From: Luteimonas sp. ANT-B3E
GTDB lineage: Bacteria > Pseudomonadota > Gammaproteobacteria > Xanthomonadales > Xanthomonadaceae
DNA: 64,000 nucleotides
Assembly: GCA_001683895.1 (NCBI GenBank)
Contig: LXQJ01000052.1
Coordinates: forward strand, 17,116 to 81,115
Reading direction: 5' to 3'
In this document: one piece after another, positions 1 to 8,791 of the stretch
Layout of the letters: the number at the start of each line of letters is the position of its first letter
Position numbering within the stretch: position 1 is the stretch's first letter
Program-made: the position numbers and the translations under genes
Notes under the pieces: model-generated
Seen by the model: the letters and a program-made list of their open reading frames with translations, nothing else
What the model was told of the DNA's origin: nothing
Databases searched by the model: none

Positions 1-304
1 CCGGCACCAGCGCCGCCGGGCGGCTGCGCAGGTCGCCGTGGCGCGCCATCCAGTCCATCGTCCCGTACAGGCCCTGCTGCAGCCAGTCGCGCAGGTGGGC
101 CTCGTCGTCGTCGAGCGAGATACCGGCGATGCCGCAGCGCTGGAAGCCGAGTGAAAGCGCGAGCGCGCGGATGCGCGCCGCAACCGCTGCGGGATCGACG
201 CTGACGTCCGGGACCGCGGCATCGGCCGCGCGACCGGCGTCGGGGTCGGCGTGCGCGGGTCGGCTGTCGACCGCGGCAGGGATGTGTCGGCGGGAAGGGG
301 TCAC
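1..304 (-). CDS. queG: Epoxyqueuosine reductase QueG, N-terminal part (runs off left edge)
   Basis: QueG is the cobalamin- and Fe-S-dependent enzyme that reduces epoxyqueuosine to queuosine in tRNA, in the cytoplasm. Only about 101 N-terminal residues are in the window. The reverse-strand frame reads through RCGIAGISLDDDEAHLRDWL and then GTMDWMARHGDLRSRP, the conserved QueG N-terminal block; the Fe-S cysteines lie outside the window. The start chosen is GTG at 304-302, because it is the first start in the open frame and sits 3-10 nt downstream of a reverse-strand -10 box. A variable Pro/Asp/Ala-rich stretch of about 35 residues precedes the conserved part, so a later start is possible. It is divergent from nnr with only 26 bp between the starts, an arrangement I recall from related genomes. 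Confidence 0.85.
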   Translation of the reverse strand, partial: MTPSRRHIPAAVDSRPAHADPDAGRAADAAVPDVSVDPAAVAARIRALALSLGFQRCGIAGISLDDDEAHLRDWLQQGLYGTMDWMARHGDLRSRPAALVP

Positions 305-313
305 GGGATGCGA

Positions 314-323
314 AGTATAGAAT
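314..323. promoter_or_regulatory. Overlapping divergent -10 elements for queG and nnr
   Basis: The 26-bp gap holds AGTATAGAAT. Read forward it gives TAGAAT (318-323), 7 bp before the nnr ATG at 331. Read in reverse it gives TATACT (319-314), about 9 bp before the queG GTG at 304. Normal spacing puts both transcription starts within 0-4 nt of the start codons, so both mRNAs would be leaderless or nearly so. No clear -35 box is seen on either side. This is prediction from sequence only. Confidence 0.5.
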
Positions 324-330
324 CCGGCCG

Positions 331-1896
331 ATGACGCCCTCGGATCCCGCGATGCTCCCGCTGCACGACGCGCGCGCGGTGCGCGCGATGGAGGCGGTTT
401 CGACCCGCGACGTCGACGGCGACGAGGACGCGTTGATGCACCGCGCGGGGCTCGCCTGCTGGCGCGCGCTGCTGCGGCGCTGGCCGGCTGCGCAACGGAT
501 CGCGATCGCCTGCGGGCCCGGCAACAACGGCGGCGACGGTTACGTGCTTGCGCTGCATGCGCTCCTGGCCGGTCGCGACGTGACCGTGGTCCGGCTGGCG
601 GCGCATGCCCCGTCGACGGCATCTGCCCGCCGTGCTTGCGCTGCGTTCGACGCGGCCGGGGGCGGCTTCGAAGATTTCGACGATGACGGCACGTCCGAAG
701 GTGCCGCGATGACGCGCGACACCGCCAGCCCGCGCACGGCGCTGCACCGGGCGGAGCTGCTCGTCGACGCGGTGTTCGGCCTAGGCCTGTCGCGCGCGCC
801 GGACGCGGCCACGACTGCGTTGCTACGCGCGCTGGCCCGCGCGGGCACCCCGGTGATGGCCATCGATGTGCCGTCCGGCGTCGATGCCGACACCGGCGAC
901 GTCCCGGGAGACGCGCTGACCGCGGTGCTGACGCTGCAGCTGCTGGCGCGGCATGTCGGGCTGCACTCCGGCGCGGCGCTTGGGTACGTGGGCGAGCTGG
1001 CGTTCGACGGGCTCGATGACGCTGCGCCGCCGGCAGTGTCCCAACCGCCGGCAGCCTGGCTGCTGCGCCCGCCCGCACTGGCGGCGGTGCTGCCGTCGCG
1101 GGGGCGCAATAGCCACAAGGGCGATGGCGGCCACGTGCTGTGCATCGGCGGCGACCACGGGCACGGTGGCGCGGTGCTGCTGGCGGCGGACGCCGCGCTG
1201 CGCTGCGGGGCCGGGCTGATCACGGTGGCGACCCGCACCGCGCACGTGGGGTCGCTGCTGGCGCGGCGTCCGGAGGCGATGGCGTGGGGCATCGACGACC
1301 TGCACGGCGACGAGGCCCTCGCGCGGCTGCTTGGGGCGGCGAGCGTGGTCGCGATCGGCACCGGGCTGGGGCAGGGCAGCTGGGGTCGTGCGCTGTTCGC
1401 CGCGGCACTGGGCGCGAGCCGGCCGCTGGTGATCGATGCCGATGCGCTGCAGCTGCTGGCGCGCGACCCGGCACTGCTGCCGGCGGATGCCGTGCTGACG
1501 CCGCATCCCGGCGAGGCCGGGCGCCTGCTGGGGCTGACCGCCGCCGATGTCCAGCGTGATCGACGCGCCAGCGCGCGCCAGCTGGCCGAGCGCCATGGCT
1601 GCGTCGTCGTCCTGAAGGGCGCCGGCACGATCATCGCCGCCCCGGGCCGCACCCCGCGAGTCGTCGGCGCCGGCAATCCAGGCATGGCCGTCGGCGGCAT
1701 GGGCGACCTGCTGACCGGCACCATCGCGGCGATGCGGGCGCAGGGGCTCGACGCGTTCGACGCCGCCTGCCACGGCGCGCTGCTGCATGCGGCGGCGGGC
1801 GACGCCGCGGCCGCGGACGGTGGCGAACGCGGCCTGCTGCCGTCGGACCTGCTGCCCTGGCTGCGCCGCGGCGCGAATCCAGGCGCGCGCCCTTGA
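331..1896 (+). CDS. nnr: Bifunctional NAD(P)H-hydrate epimerase / ADP-dependent NAD(P)H-hydrate dehydratase
   Basis: This cytoplasmic enzyme repairs damaged NADH and NADPH. The N-terminal YjeF_N domain (about residues 8-215) interconverts R and S hydrates, and the C-terminal ribokinase-like domain (about 245-510) dehydrates the S form using ADP. Visible motifs are GPGNNGGDGYVLAL and AIDVPSGVDADTGD in the epimerase, and HKGDGGHVLCIGG, VVLKGAGTII and GNPGMAVGGMGDLLTG in the dehydratase. The length of 521 residues fits the fused bacterial form. ATG 331 is used; ATG 352 is the alternative. The stop overlaps the TTG start of tsaE, so the two are likely co-translated. Confidence 0.95.
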   Translation: MTPSDPAMLPLHDARAVRAMEAVSTRDVDGDEDALMHRAGLACWRALLRRWPAAQRIAIACGPGNNGGDGYVLALHALLAGRDVTVVRLAAHAPSTASARRACAAFDAAGGGFEDFDDDGTSEGAAMTRDTASPRTALHRAELLVDAVFGLGLSRAPDAATTALLRALARAGTPVMAIDVPSGVDADTGDVPGDALTAVLTLQLLARHVGLHSGAALGYVGELAFDGLDDAAPPAVSQPPAAWLLRPPALAAVLPSRGRNSHKGDGGHVLCIGGDHGHGGAVLLAADAALRCGAGLITVATRTAHVGSLLARRPEAMAWGIDDLHGDEALARLLGAASVVAIGTGLGQGSWGRALFAAALGASRPLVIDADALQLLARDPALLPADAVLTPHPGEAGRLLGLTAADVQRDRRASARQLAERHGCVVVLKGAGTIIAAPGRTPRVVGAGNPGMAVGGMGDLLTGTIAAMRAQGLDAFDAACHGALLHAAAGDAAAADGGERGLLPSDLLPWLRRGANPGARP

Positions 1897-2354
1897 TCGC
1901 GCTGCACCTCGCCGATGCGGCGGCAACCGACCGGCTGGGCGACCGGCTGGGCGCCACCCAGCCGGCGACCGCCGTGGTCCACCTGCGCGGCGACCTCGGC
2001 GCCGGCAAGTCCAGCCTTGCGCGTGCGTGGCTGCGCGGGCTCGGCGTCGGCGGCCCGATCCGCAGCCCCACCTACACTCTCGTCGAATGCTATCCGCTGG
2101 CCACCGGCGGTGAAGCACTGCACCTCGACCTTTACCGCATCGGCGACGCTGGCGAACTTGAGTTCCTCGGTCTCGACGACGCCGATGCGCGTCTGTGGCT
2201 GGTCGAGTGGCCCGATCGTGGCATTGGCGCGCTGCCGGCGGTGGACATCACGGTCTCGCTCGCGGTGGCCGGAGACGGCAGGGACTGCACGCTGACGGCC
2301 GGTTCGCCGGCGGGCGAAGCGTGGCTGGCGACGATGCGACCGGCACTGCCCTGA
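1893..2354 (+). CDS. tsaE: tRNA threonylcarbamoyladenosine biosynthesis ATPase TsaE
   Basis: TsaE is the P-loop ATPase partner of TsaB and TsaD in making t6A37 of ANN-decoding tRNAs. The 153-residue product has a Walker A motif in RGDLGAGKSSLARA (about residues 29-42), then SPTYTLVECY and HLDLYRIGD, and a late VEWPDRG motif, all typical of the YjeE/TsaE family. The start is TTG at 1893, overlapping the nnr stop by 4 nt; no ATG or GTG lies upstream of the P-loop in this frame. Translational coupling to nnr is likely. Downstream is a hairpin and then the amidase gene; tsaE-amiC-mutL linkage is common in gammaproteobacteria. Confidence 0.93.
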   Translation: MIALHLADAAATDRLGDRLGATQPATAVVHLRGDLGAGKSSLARAWLRGLGVGGPIRSPTYTLVECYPLATGGEALHLDLYRIGDAGELEFLGLDDADARLWLVEWPDRGIGALPAVDITVSLAVAGDGRDCTLTAGSPAGEAWLATMRPALP

Positions 2355-2369
2355 ACCCGAGCTTGCGCG

Positions 2370-2398
2370 ACCTTCCTGAATCCCCGTAGCAGGAAGGT
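2370..2398 (+). terminator. Hairpin after tsaE, terminator-like
   Basis: ACCTTCCTG (2370-2378) and CAGGAAGGT (2390-2398) form a perfect 9-bp stem with an 11-nt loop. It starts 15 bp after the tsaE stop and has no T-run, so it may be a weak or Rho-assisted terminator, or an operator for amiC. Confidence 0.4.
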
Positions 2399-2467
2399 GG
2401 GGCAGGCCGCGGATTCGTAAGGGAAAGATGGCTTGCAAAGGCCTGCGGGGGATGTTTGACTACGGCC

Positions 2468-4093
2468 ATGCGCGTCCGGGGAATCCAGTTCCAGCAGCTG
2501 CTGCTCGGCCTAGCCCTGGTCGCCGCGCTGCTGTGGAACCTGGCCCAGGCCGGCGAACTCGGCGGCCTGCAGCTGGCGGCGGGCGCCACGGGGACCCGTG
2601 CCGAGCTGAGGCTGGCGACCGAATCCGACTTCAAGGTGATCTCGCTCGCCGGTCCTGACCGGCTGGTGGTCGACCTGCCCGGTGTGACCCTGGCGAAGGG
2701 CTTCCAGCCGCCGGCGGCGGCCGGTCTGGTCAAGGCGGTGCGCAGCGGGCAGCCGGTGCCGGGTACGACCCGGATCGTGTTCGACCTGGCGTCGCCGGTC
2801 GTGGTACTGACTCCGCGCTTCGAGCCTGGTGCCGACGGGCCGCGCCTGGTGCTGGAGTGGCCTGGCGACCATGGGCCCATCGCCGCACCCGCCGTCGCGG
2901 CCAACGCGCCGCTGCCCCCAGTTGCCATCCCGCCGGCTGCGGCAGCGCCCCCCCCGCCGCCCGCGATCGATCCCGCCGCGGCGTCGGCAAGTGCGACCTC
3001 GAAGCTGATCGCCGCGATGCCGCGACCGACGCCGACGCCGACGCCCGCAGCATCGAGCGTTGCTGCCACATCGATGTCCGCGTCGACGGTGAACGCGCCG
3101 TCGTCCGGCAGCGATCCCCGCACCGACGCGACTGGCGCCTCGGCTCCGCCGCCGGCTGCCACCACGGCGCGAATCCCGGTCGCCACCACGATCGCGACCG
3201 GCGTGCCCACCCGCATCGCCACCGGCGTGCCGACGCTGACGCCGGCCGGCGCGGCCCGCGCGCGCGCCGCCGCTGCCGCTGCCGCGGAGTCGCAGCCCGA
3301 TATGCCCGCGGCCGGGAGCACCATGCGGCCCGGCATGCGTCCGCTGGTGATCGCGATCGACGCCGGCCACGGCGGCCAGGACCCCGGTGCCGTCGGCCCG
3401 ACCGGCAAGCGCGAGAAGGACATCACCCTGGCCATTGCGCGCGAACTCGCGCGGCAGATCGACGCCACCCCGGGGCTCAAGTCGTTCCTGACCCGCAGCG
3501 GCGACACCTTCATCCCGCTGGAGCGTCGCGCACAGCTGGCGCGCACCGCCAAGGCGGACATGTTCATCTCCATCCACGCCGACGCCGCACCCAACCGCAA
3601 CGCCAAGGGATCGTCGGTGTACGTGCTGTCGCTGAAGGGCGCCTCGTCGCAGCGCGCGCGCTGGCTCGCCGACAAGGAGAACGCAGCCGACCTGATCGGC
3701 GGTGCGACCATGCAGCGCAGCGACAGCACGCTGACCAACGTGCTGCTCGACCTGACCCAGAGCGGCCGCATGAAGGCCTCCGAGGACGCCGGCAACCACA
3801 TCCTGTCCGGCCTCAAGCGCATCGGCAACAACCACAAGCCGCACATCGAGCGCGCCAACTTCGCGGTGCTGCGCACGTCCGACATGCCGGCGATGCTGGT
3901 CGAGACCGCGTTCCTGTCGAACGCCGAGGAAGAGCAGCGGCTGATCGACCCGGTGTTCCAGCGCACGGTCGCGCGCGCGGTGCTCGATGGCGTCAACACC
4001 TACTTCACCAGCCAGCCGCCGCCGGGCACGCTGTTCGCGGCGCGCGCCGCGGGGGGGCAGGGCGCGTCGTCCGCGTCGGGTGGCAGCCCCTGA
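2468..4093 (+). CDS. amiC: N-acetylmuramoyl-L-alanine amidase, AmiC type
   Basis: This periplasmic zinc amidase cuts the bond between N-acetylmuramic acid and the stem peptide and acts in daughter-cell separation. From ATG 2468 the product is 541 residues: signal peptide 1-28 (cleavage near AQA/GE), AMIN domain about 32-132 that directs it to septal wall, a long Pro/Ala/Thr linker about 135-285 with PTPTPTP and two ATGVPT repeats, then Amidase_3 from about 291. Zinc and catalytic residues are visible as H301 (DAGHGG), E316 (KREKD), H370 (SIHAD) and E479 (LVETAFLSN). An in-frame TTG at 2456 would add four residues. The linker is long for the family. mutL follows directly. Confidence 0.93.
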   Translation: MRVRGIQFQQLLLGLALVAALLWNLAQAGELGGLQLAAGATGTRAELRLATESDFKVISLAGPDRLVVDLPGVTLAKGFQPPAAAGLVKAVRSGQPVPGTTRIVFDLASPVVVLTPRFEPGADGPRLVLEWPGDHGPIAAPAVAANAPLPPVAIPPAAAAPPPPPAIDPAAASASATSKLIAAMPRPTPTPTPAASSVAATSMSASTVNAPSSGSDPRTDATGASAPPPAATTARIPVATTIATGVPTRIATGVPTLTPAGAARARAAAAAAAESQPDMPAAGSTMRPGMRPLVIAIDAGHGGQDPGAVGPTGKREKDITLAIARELARQIDATPGLKSFLTRSGDTFIPLERRAQLARTAKADMFISIHADAAPNRNAKGSSVYVLSLKGASSQRARWLADKENAADLIGGATMQRSDSTLTNVLLDLTQSGRMKASEDAGNHILSGLKRIGNNHKPHIERANFAVLRTSDMPAMLVETAFLSNAEEEQRLIDPVFQRTVARAVLDGVNTYFTSQPPPGTLFAARAAGGQGASSASGGSP

Positions 4094-4098
4094 GCGTC

Positions 4099-4104
4099 TA
4101 TCAT
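4099..4104 (+). promoter_or_regulatory. mutL: Possible -10 box (TATCAT) upstream of mutL
   Basis: TATCAT lies 5 bp after the amiC stop and 48 bp before the mutL TTG. No convincing -35 box is visible. It suggests mutL may have its own promoter besides read-through from amiC. Confidence 0.3.
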
Positions 4105-4151
4105 CGCGGCTGATCCGTCGACACGGCCGCAGCGCGGCCTCGCGTGCAGCC

Positions 4152-5978
<1,827 letters not shown>

Positions 5979-5979
5979 C

Positions 5980-6924
5980 ATGACGCAACGTGGCTGGACC
6001 ATGGGGATGGCCTCGCTGCTGCTGGCGGCGGCATTGCCCGGCTGTGCCGGGGAAGAGACACAGCCGGCGCCCACGGCGGCCATCGATCCGGCATTCGTCG
6101 CCGCACAGGCCGGCTGGCGGCGCGAGCGCCGTGACGCGCTGCTGGCACCGGACGGCTGGACCAGCCTCATCGGCCTGCACTGGATCGAACTGCCGGCGCA
6201 CTACGTTGGCAGCAGCGCCGACAGCGGGCTGCGGCTGGCGCTGGGCCCGCCGAAGCTCGGATTGCTGCAGCGAGAGCGCCGAGGACTCTTCCTCACGCCC
6301 GAGCGTGGCGTCGCGCTGACGCTCGACGGCGCCCCTCTGGCCGCGCGCGCTGCTTTGCGCGACGACCGTGATCCCGCGCCCAGCGTGGTCGGCTTCGACG
6401 ATGGTCGCGGCACGCTGTCGGTGATCCACCGCGGCGGCCGCGAAGCGCTGCGCGTGCGCCACGCCGACGCGCCCACCCGCACCGGCTTCGGCCGGCTCGA
6501 CTACTGGCCGGCTGACCCGGGCTGGCGGATCGATGCCGACTTCAGGCCAAACCCCGCCGGCACGACGATCGAGGTCGCGAACCTCATCGGCGGCGTCGAC
6601 GCGATGCCCAGTCCGGGTGTGGTGTCGTTTGTGCGCGACGGCGTCGACTACCGGCTCGCCGCGCTGGCCGGTGCGGATGGCGGCCTGTTCCTGATCCTCG
6701 CCGACGGCACCACTGGCCACGACACCTACGGCGCGGGTCGCTACATCGACACCGGGGCGCCGGCCAACGGCCGTGTGGTCGTCGACTTCAACCGTGCCTA
6801 CAACCCGCCCTGCGCGTTCACCCGCTACGCGACGTGCCCGCTGCCGCCAGACGGCAACCGGCTGTCGCTGCCGGTCACCGCCGGCGAGCGTACCTACGTC
6901 CCGCCCGCCAGCCCCACATCCTGA
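5980..6924 (+). CDS. DUF1684 family lipoprotein
   Basis: The product has 314 residues. The N-terminus is a lipoprotein signal ending LPGC, with C22 as the lipidated residue, so it should be anchored on the periplasmic face of an envelope membrane. The remainder matches the DUF1684 pattern: GWTSLIGLHWIE near residue 60, a central TRTGFGRLDYWP, and a C-terminal block with VVDFNRAYNPPCAF followed by TYVPPASP. The biochemical role of the family is unknown to me and nothing here reveals one. The ATG lies 2 nt after the mutL stop, so it is probably in the mutL transcript. Its stop codon is part of the sequence TGAGGAA, which supplies the ribosome site of the next gene. Confidence 0.85.
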   Translation: MTQRGWTMGMASLLLAAALPGCAGEETQPAPTAAIDPAFVAAQAGWRRERRDALLAPDGWTSLIGLHWIELPAHYVGSSADSGLRLALGPPKLGLLQRERRGLFLTPERGVALTLDGAPLAARAALRDDRDPAPSVVGFDDGRGTLSVIHRGGREALRVRHADAPTRTGFGRLDYWPADPGWRIDADFRPNPAGTTIEVANLIGGVDAMPSPGVVSFVRDGVDYRLAALAGADGGLFLILADGTTGHDTYGAGRYIDTGAPANGRVVVDFNRAYNPPCAFTRYATCPLPPDGNRLSLPVTAGERTYVPPASPTS

Positions 6925-6934
6925 GGAACCGCGC

Positions 6935-7960
6935 ATGCGCCCGAGCCACCGTCCTTCCGTCCCCCGCTGGCTGCCGCCGCTGCTGCTGGGCGCGCTGTTC
7001 GGCGGCGCCGTCGCTCAGGACCGGTCATCCACGCCGACAGCTTTCGCCGTGCAGGCACCGCCAGGCGCGCATGTGCCACCGGTGCCGCTGCTGTGGCAGG
7101 CCACGGCCGGGGACAACACCGTGTACCTGCTGGGCGCGTTCCACCTGCTGCTGCCCAGCGACTACCCGCTGTCGCGCGACGTCGACCTCGCGTTCGCCGA
7201 TGCCGAGAAGGTGATGTTCGAGCTGGCGCCCGAGGAAATGTCGTCACCGCAGCTGGGCCTGGAGATGGCGCGCGCGGCACTGCGCAACGACGGCACCACC
7301 CTCGACAGTGAACTGCCTGCGGCCACGGTCGCGCGCCTGCGTGCGTGGGAAACCGCGAATGCCGACCTGCTGGCGCGCACCGGCATGACCGCCGCGTCGC
7401 TGCAGGCGATGGAACCCTGGTTCGCGGCGCTTGTCGTCACCCTGACCGAGATGTCCAGGATGGGGCTGCAGCCGGAGCTCGGCATCGACGCCCACTTTGC
7501 GGCCCGCGCCGCTGCCGAACGCAAGCCGACCACGGGGCTGGAAACCGGTGCCCAGCAGATCGCCTTCCTCGACGGCATGTCGGTGGCCGAGCAGCGGCAG
7601 TTCCTGGACGAGGCCCTCACCGAAGCCGGCAAGGGCCCCGAGGCGATGCAGGCCGTGCACCGCGCCTGGCGCGAGGGCGACGCGGCCACCCTCTGGCAGC
7701 AGATGGCGCTGGACATGCGCGCGTCGTACCCCGCGCTCTACCAGCGCATCAACGTCGACCGCAATGACGCCTGGCTACCGGCCATCGAGGCCCGGCTGTC
7801 CGCCCCCGACGGTGACGACACCCTGGTCGTGGTCGGCGCGCTGCACCTGCTGGGCAAGGACGGCGTCGTCGAGAAACTCCGCGCCCGCGGCCACGCCGTC
7901 GAGCGCATCTGCTCTGCGTGCAAGGCGCCCGCGACCGACACGGCGGTGCCGACCAACTGA
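6935..7960 (+). CDS. TraB/GumN family secreted protein
   Basis: This 341-residue protein has a signal peptide ending GGAVA/QD (about residue 27), so it is likely periplasmic or exported. The TraB/PrgY/GumN fold is indicated by NTVYLLGAFHLLLPSD near the mature N-terminus, FADAEKVMFELAPEE, then GIDAHFAARA, GLETGAQQIAFLDG and the C-terminal VVVGALHLLGKDGVVEKLRARG. The paired GxxHLL motifs with a glutamate-rich core have been compared to the Tiki metalloprotease fold, but activity is unproven for bacterial members. ATG 6935 is preceded by GAGGAA overlapping the previous stop, so it is co-translated with the DUF1684 gene. GumN itself comes from the xanthan locus, but this is not that locus. Confidence 0.85.
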   Translation: MRPSHRPSVPRWLPPLLLGALFGGAVAQDRSSTPTAFAVQAPPGAHVPPVPLLWQATAGDNTVYLLGAFHLLLPSDYPLSRDVDLAFADAEKVMFELAPEEMSSPQLGLEMARAALRNDGTTLDSELPAATVARLRAWETANADLLARTGMTAASLQAMEPWFAALVVTLTEMSRMGLQPELGIDAHFAARAAAERKPTTGLETGAQQIAFLDGMSVAEQRQFLDEALTEAGKGPEAMQAVHRAWREGDAATLWQQMALDMRASYPALYQRINVDRNDAWLPAIEARLSAPDGDDTLVVVGALHLLGKDGVVEKLRARGHAVERICSACKAPATDTAVPTN

Positions 7961-7962
7961 CC

Positions 7963-7981
7963 GGCACGCTGGCAGCGTGCC
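7963..7981 (+). terminator. Hairpin directly after the TraB/GumN gene
   Basis: GGCACGCT (7963-7970), loop GGC, AGCGTGCC (7974-7981): a perfect 8-bp stem beginning 3 nt after the stop codon. It lacks a T-run, so it would be a weak intrinsic or Rho-assisted terminator. Confidence 0.45.
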
Positions 7982-8107
7982 GATCTCCGCGGCGGAGTCA
8001 CCCGATCCCGCCGTTGCAGTGGCGGTGGCTTCCTTAAATCTTGATGTTGATGTAGCCGTCGCCGTCGCGGTGGCTCCTCGTCGGACCGCTGCCACTGCAT
8101 CGTCGCG

Positions 8108-8209
8108 GTGAGGGCGGGAGTGCGCAGCCGGCATCAAGACCCGCAGGGTCAGCCGGTGGAGTACTTCCGCCCTCACTGCCGCCCCACGCAGCGCCCGCCG
8201 CGCTTTTTT
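8108..8209 (+). ncRNA. Candidate structured small RNA (unrecognised)
   Basis: Stem 1 pairs 8108-8121 (GTGAGGGCGGGAGT) with 8163-8176 (ACTTCCGCCCTCAC): 14 pairs with one G-U. Nested inside are CCGGC 8128-8132 with GCCGG 8152-8156, and GACCC 8138-8142 with GGGTC 8146-8150 around a GCA loop. A short linker leads to a terminator hairpin and six T residues at 8204-8209, fixing the transcript as plus strand. The wobble pair and nested stems are expected of a folded RNA. Upstream, TTAAAT (8034-8039) is a possible -10 box, which would put the 5' end near 8046. It does not match 4.5S, 6S, tmRNA or RNase P RNA as I know them. It could instead be a palindromic DNA repeat or the 3' end of the preceding transcript. 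Confidence 0.4.
8190..8209 (+). terminator. Intrinsic terminator, plus strand
   Basis: AGCGC (8190-8194), loop CCGCC, GCGCT (8200-8204), then T to 8209. A GC-rich stem followed by six T residues is the classic intrinsic form, and it is the strongest T-run terminator in this gap. It could end the candidate RNA or the mutL-GumN transcript. Confidence 0.6.
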
Positions 8210-8277
8210 CAGCTGGAGCAGCTGAGGCGGCCTCTGCAACCGCACGCCCCTGCTGCCTGTCCCCCGCGCTGCAGGTG

Positions 8278-8772
8278 TCAGCCCTCAGGCACCCGCAGCA
8301 GCTCGATGCAGTCCACCGGACATGGCGGCAGGCACAGCCCGCAGCCCGTGCACAGCGGCGCGATCACCACGTGCATCAGCTTCGAGGCCCCGATGATCGC
8401 ATCCACCGGGCAGGCCTGCAGGCACTTCGTGCAGCCGATGCAGTCGGCCTCGATCACCGCCGCCACCTGCGGCGGCAGGTACGTCCCGCGCGTGCGGTCG
8501 TACGGCATCGCCGCCACCCCGAGCACGTGCGCCAGCGCCCGCGCCCCTTGGTCACCGCCCGGCGGGCAGCGGTCGACGCCCGCGTCCCTGCGCGCCATCG
8601 CCTCCGCGTAGGGGAGGCAGCCGGGATGCCCGCACTGGCCGCATTGCGTCTGGGGCAGCAGCCGGTCGAGACGCTCCACCAGGGACGCAGGTGCCGCGTC
8701 CGTGTCCACGTCGCCGCGGGTCGGTCCGGTATCGCGCCACGCTCCGGACACGCCTGGCGCCGTCGCCGTCAC
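8278..8772 (-). CDS. RnfB/RsxB-like iron-sulfur ferredoxin, soluble
   Basis: The 164-residue product carries the RnfB 4Fe-4S domain (C44, C47, C52, C69 in CGQCGHPGC...RCPPGG) and two ferredoxin clusters (C111/C114/C117/C121 and C141/C144/C147/C151). Full RnfB begins with a membrane helix; here the N-terminus is polar (TGPTRGDVDTDAAP), so it should be cytoplasmic. No rnfA, C, D, G or E gene is present nearby, which makes it an orphan electron carrier whose partner is unknown. GTG 8772 lies 19 nt after the metG stop on the same strand, so it is probably in the metG transcript, as annotated in related xanthomonads. The gene name rsxB is often applied, but a complex role is not supported here. 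Confidence 0.85.
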   Translation of the reverse strand: MTATAPGVSGAWRDTGPTRGDVDTDAAPASLVERLDRLLPQTQCGQCGHPGCLPYAEAMARRDAGVDRCPPGGDQGARALAHVLGVAAMPYDRTRGTYLPPQVAAVIEADCIGCTKCLQACPVDAIIGASKLMHVVIAPLCTGCGLCLPPCPVDCIELLRVPEG

Positions 8773-8791
8773 GTGGCGTCGCCGCCGGCCA

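Larger units (their letters stand above)
7961..8277. other. 317-bp gap with several inverted repeats and no convincing protein gene
   Basis: The gap lies between the convergent ends of the TraB/GumN gene and the RnfB-like gene. It holds a perfect 8-bp hairpin (7963-7981), an imperfect inverted repeat TGCAGTGGC/GCCACTGCA (8015-8023 and 8091-8099), a three-tier hairpin at 8108-8176 and a hairpin with a T-run at 8190-8209. A plus-strand frame from 8108 is open across the palindrome, but it has no ribosome site and no family resemblance, so I do not call it. Confidence 0.8.

Noticed and set aside
540-2438. Long reverse-strand open frame (632 codons) opposite nnr and tsaE
   Set aside because: It is antisense to two clear genes, has low-complexity Arg/Ala/Ser composition and no family motif; GC-rich DNA leaves such frames open by chance.
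8108-8611. 167-codon plus-strand frame over the candidate RNA and the RnfB-like gene
   Set aside because: It spans a palindrome, a terminator and the antisense of an Fe-S protein with 12 ordered cysteines; no homology is visible.
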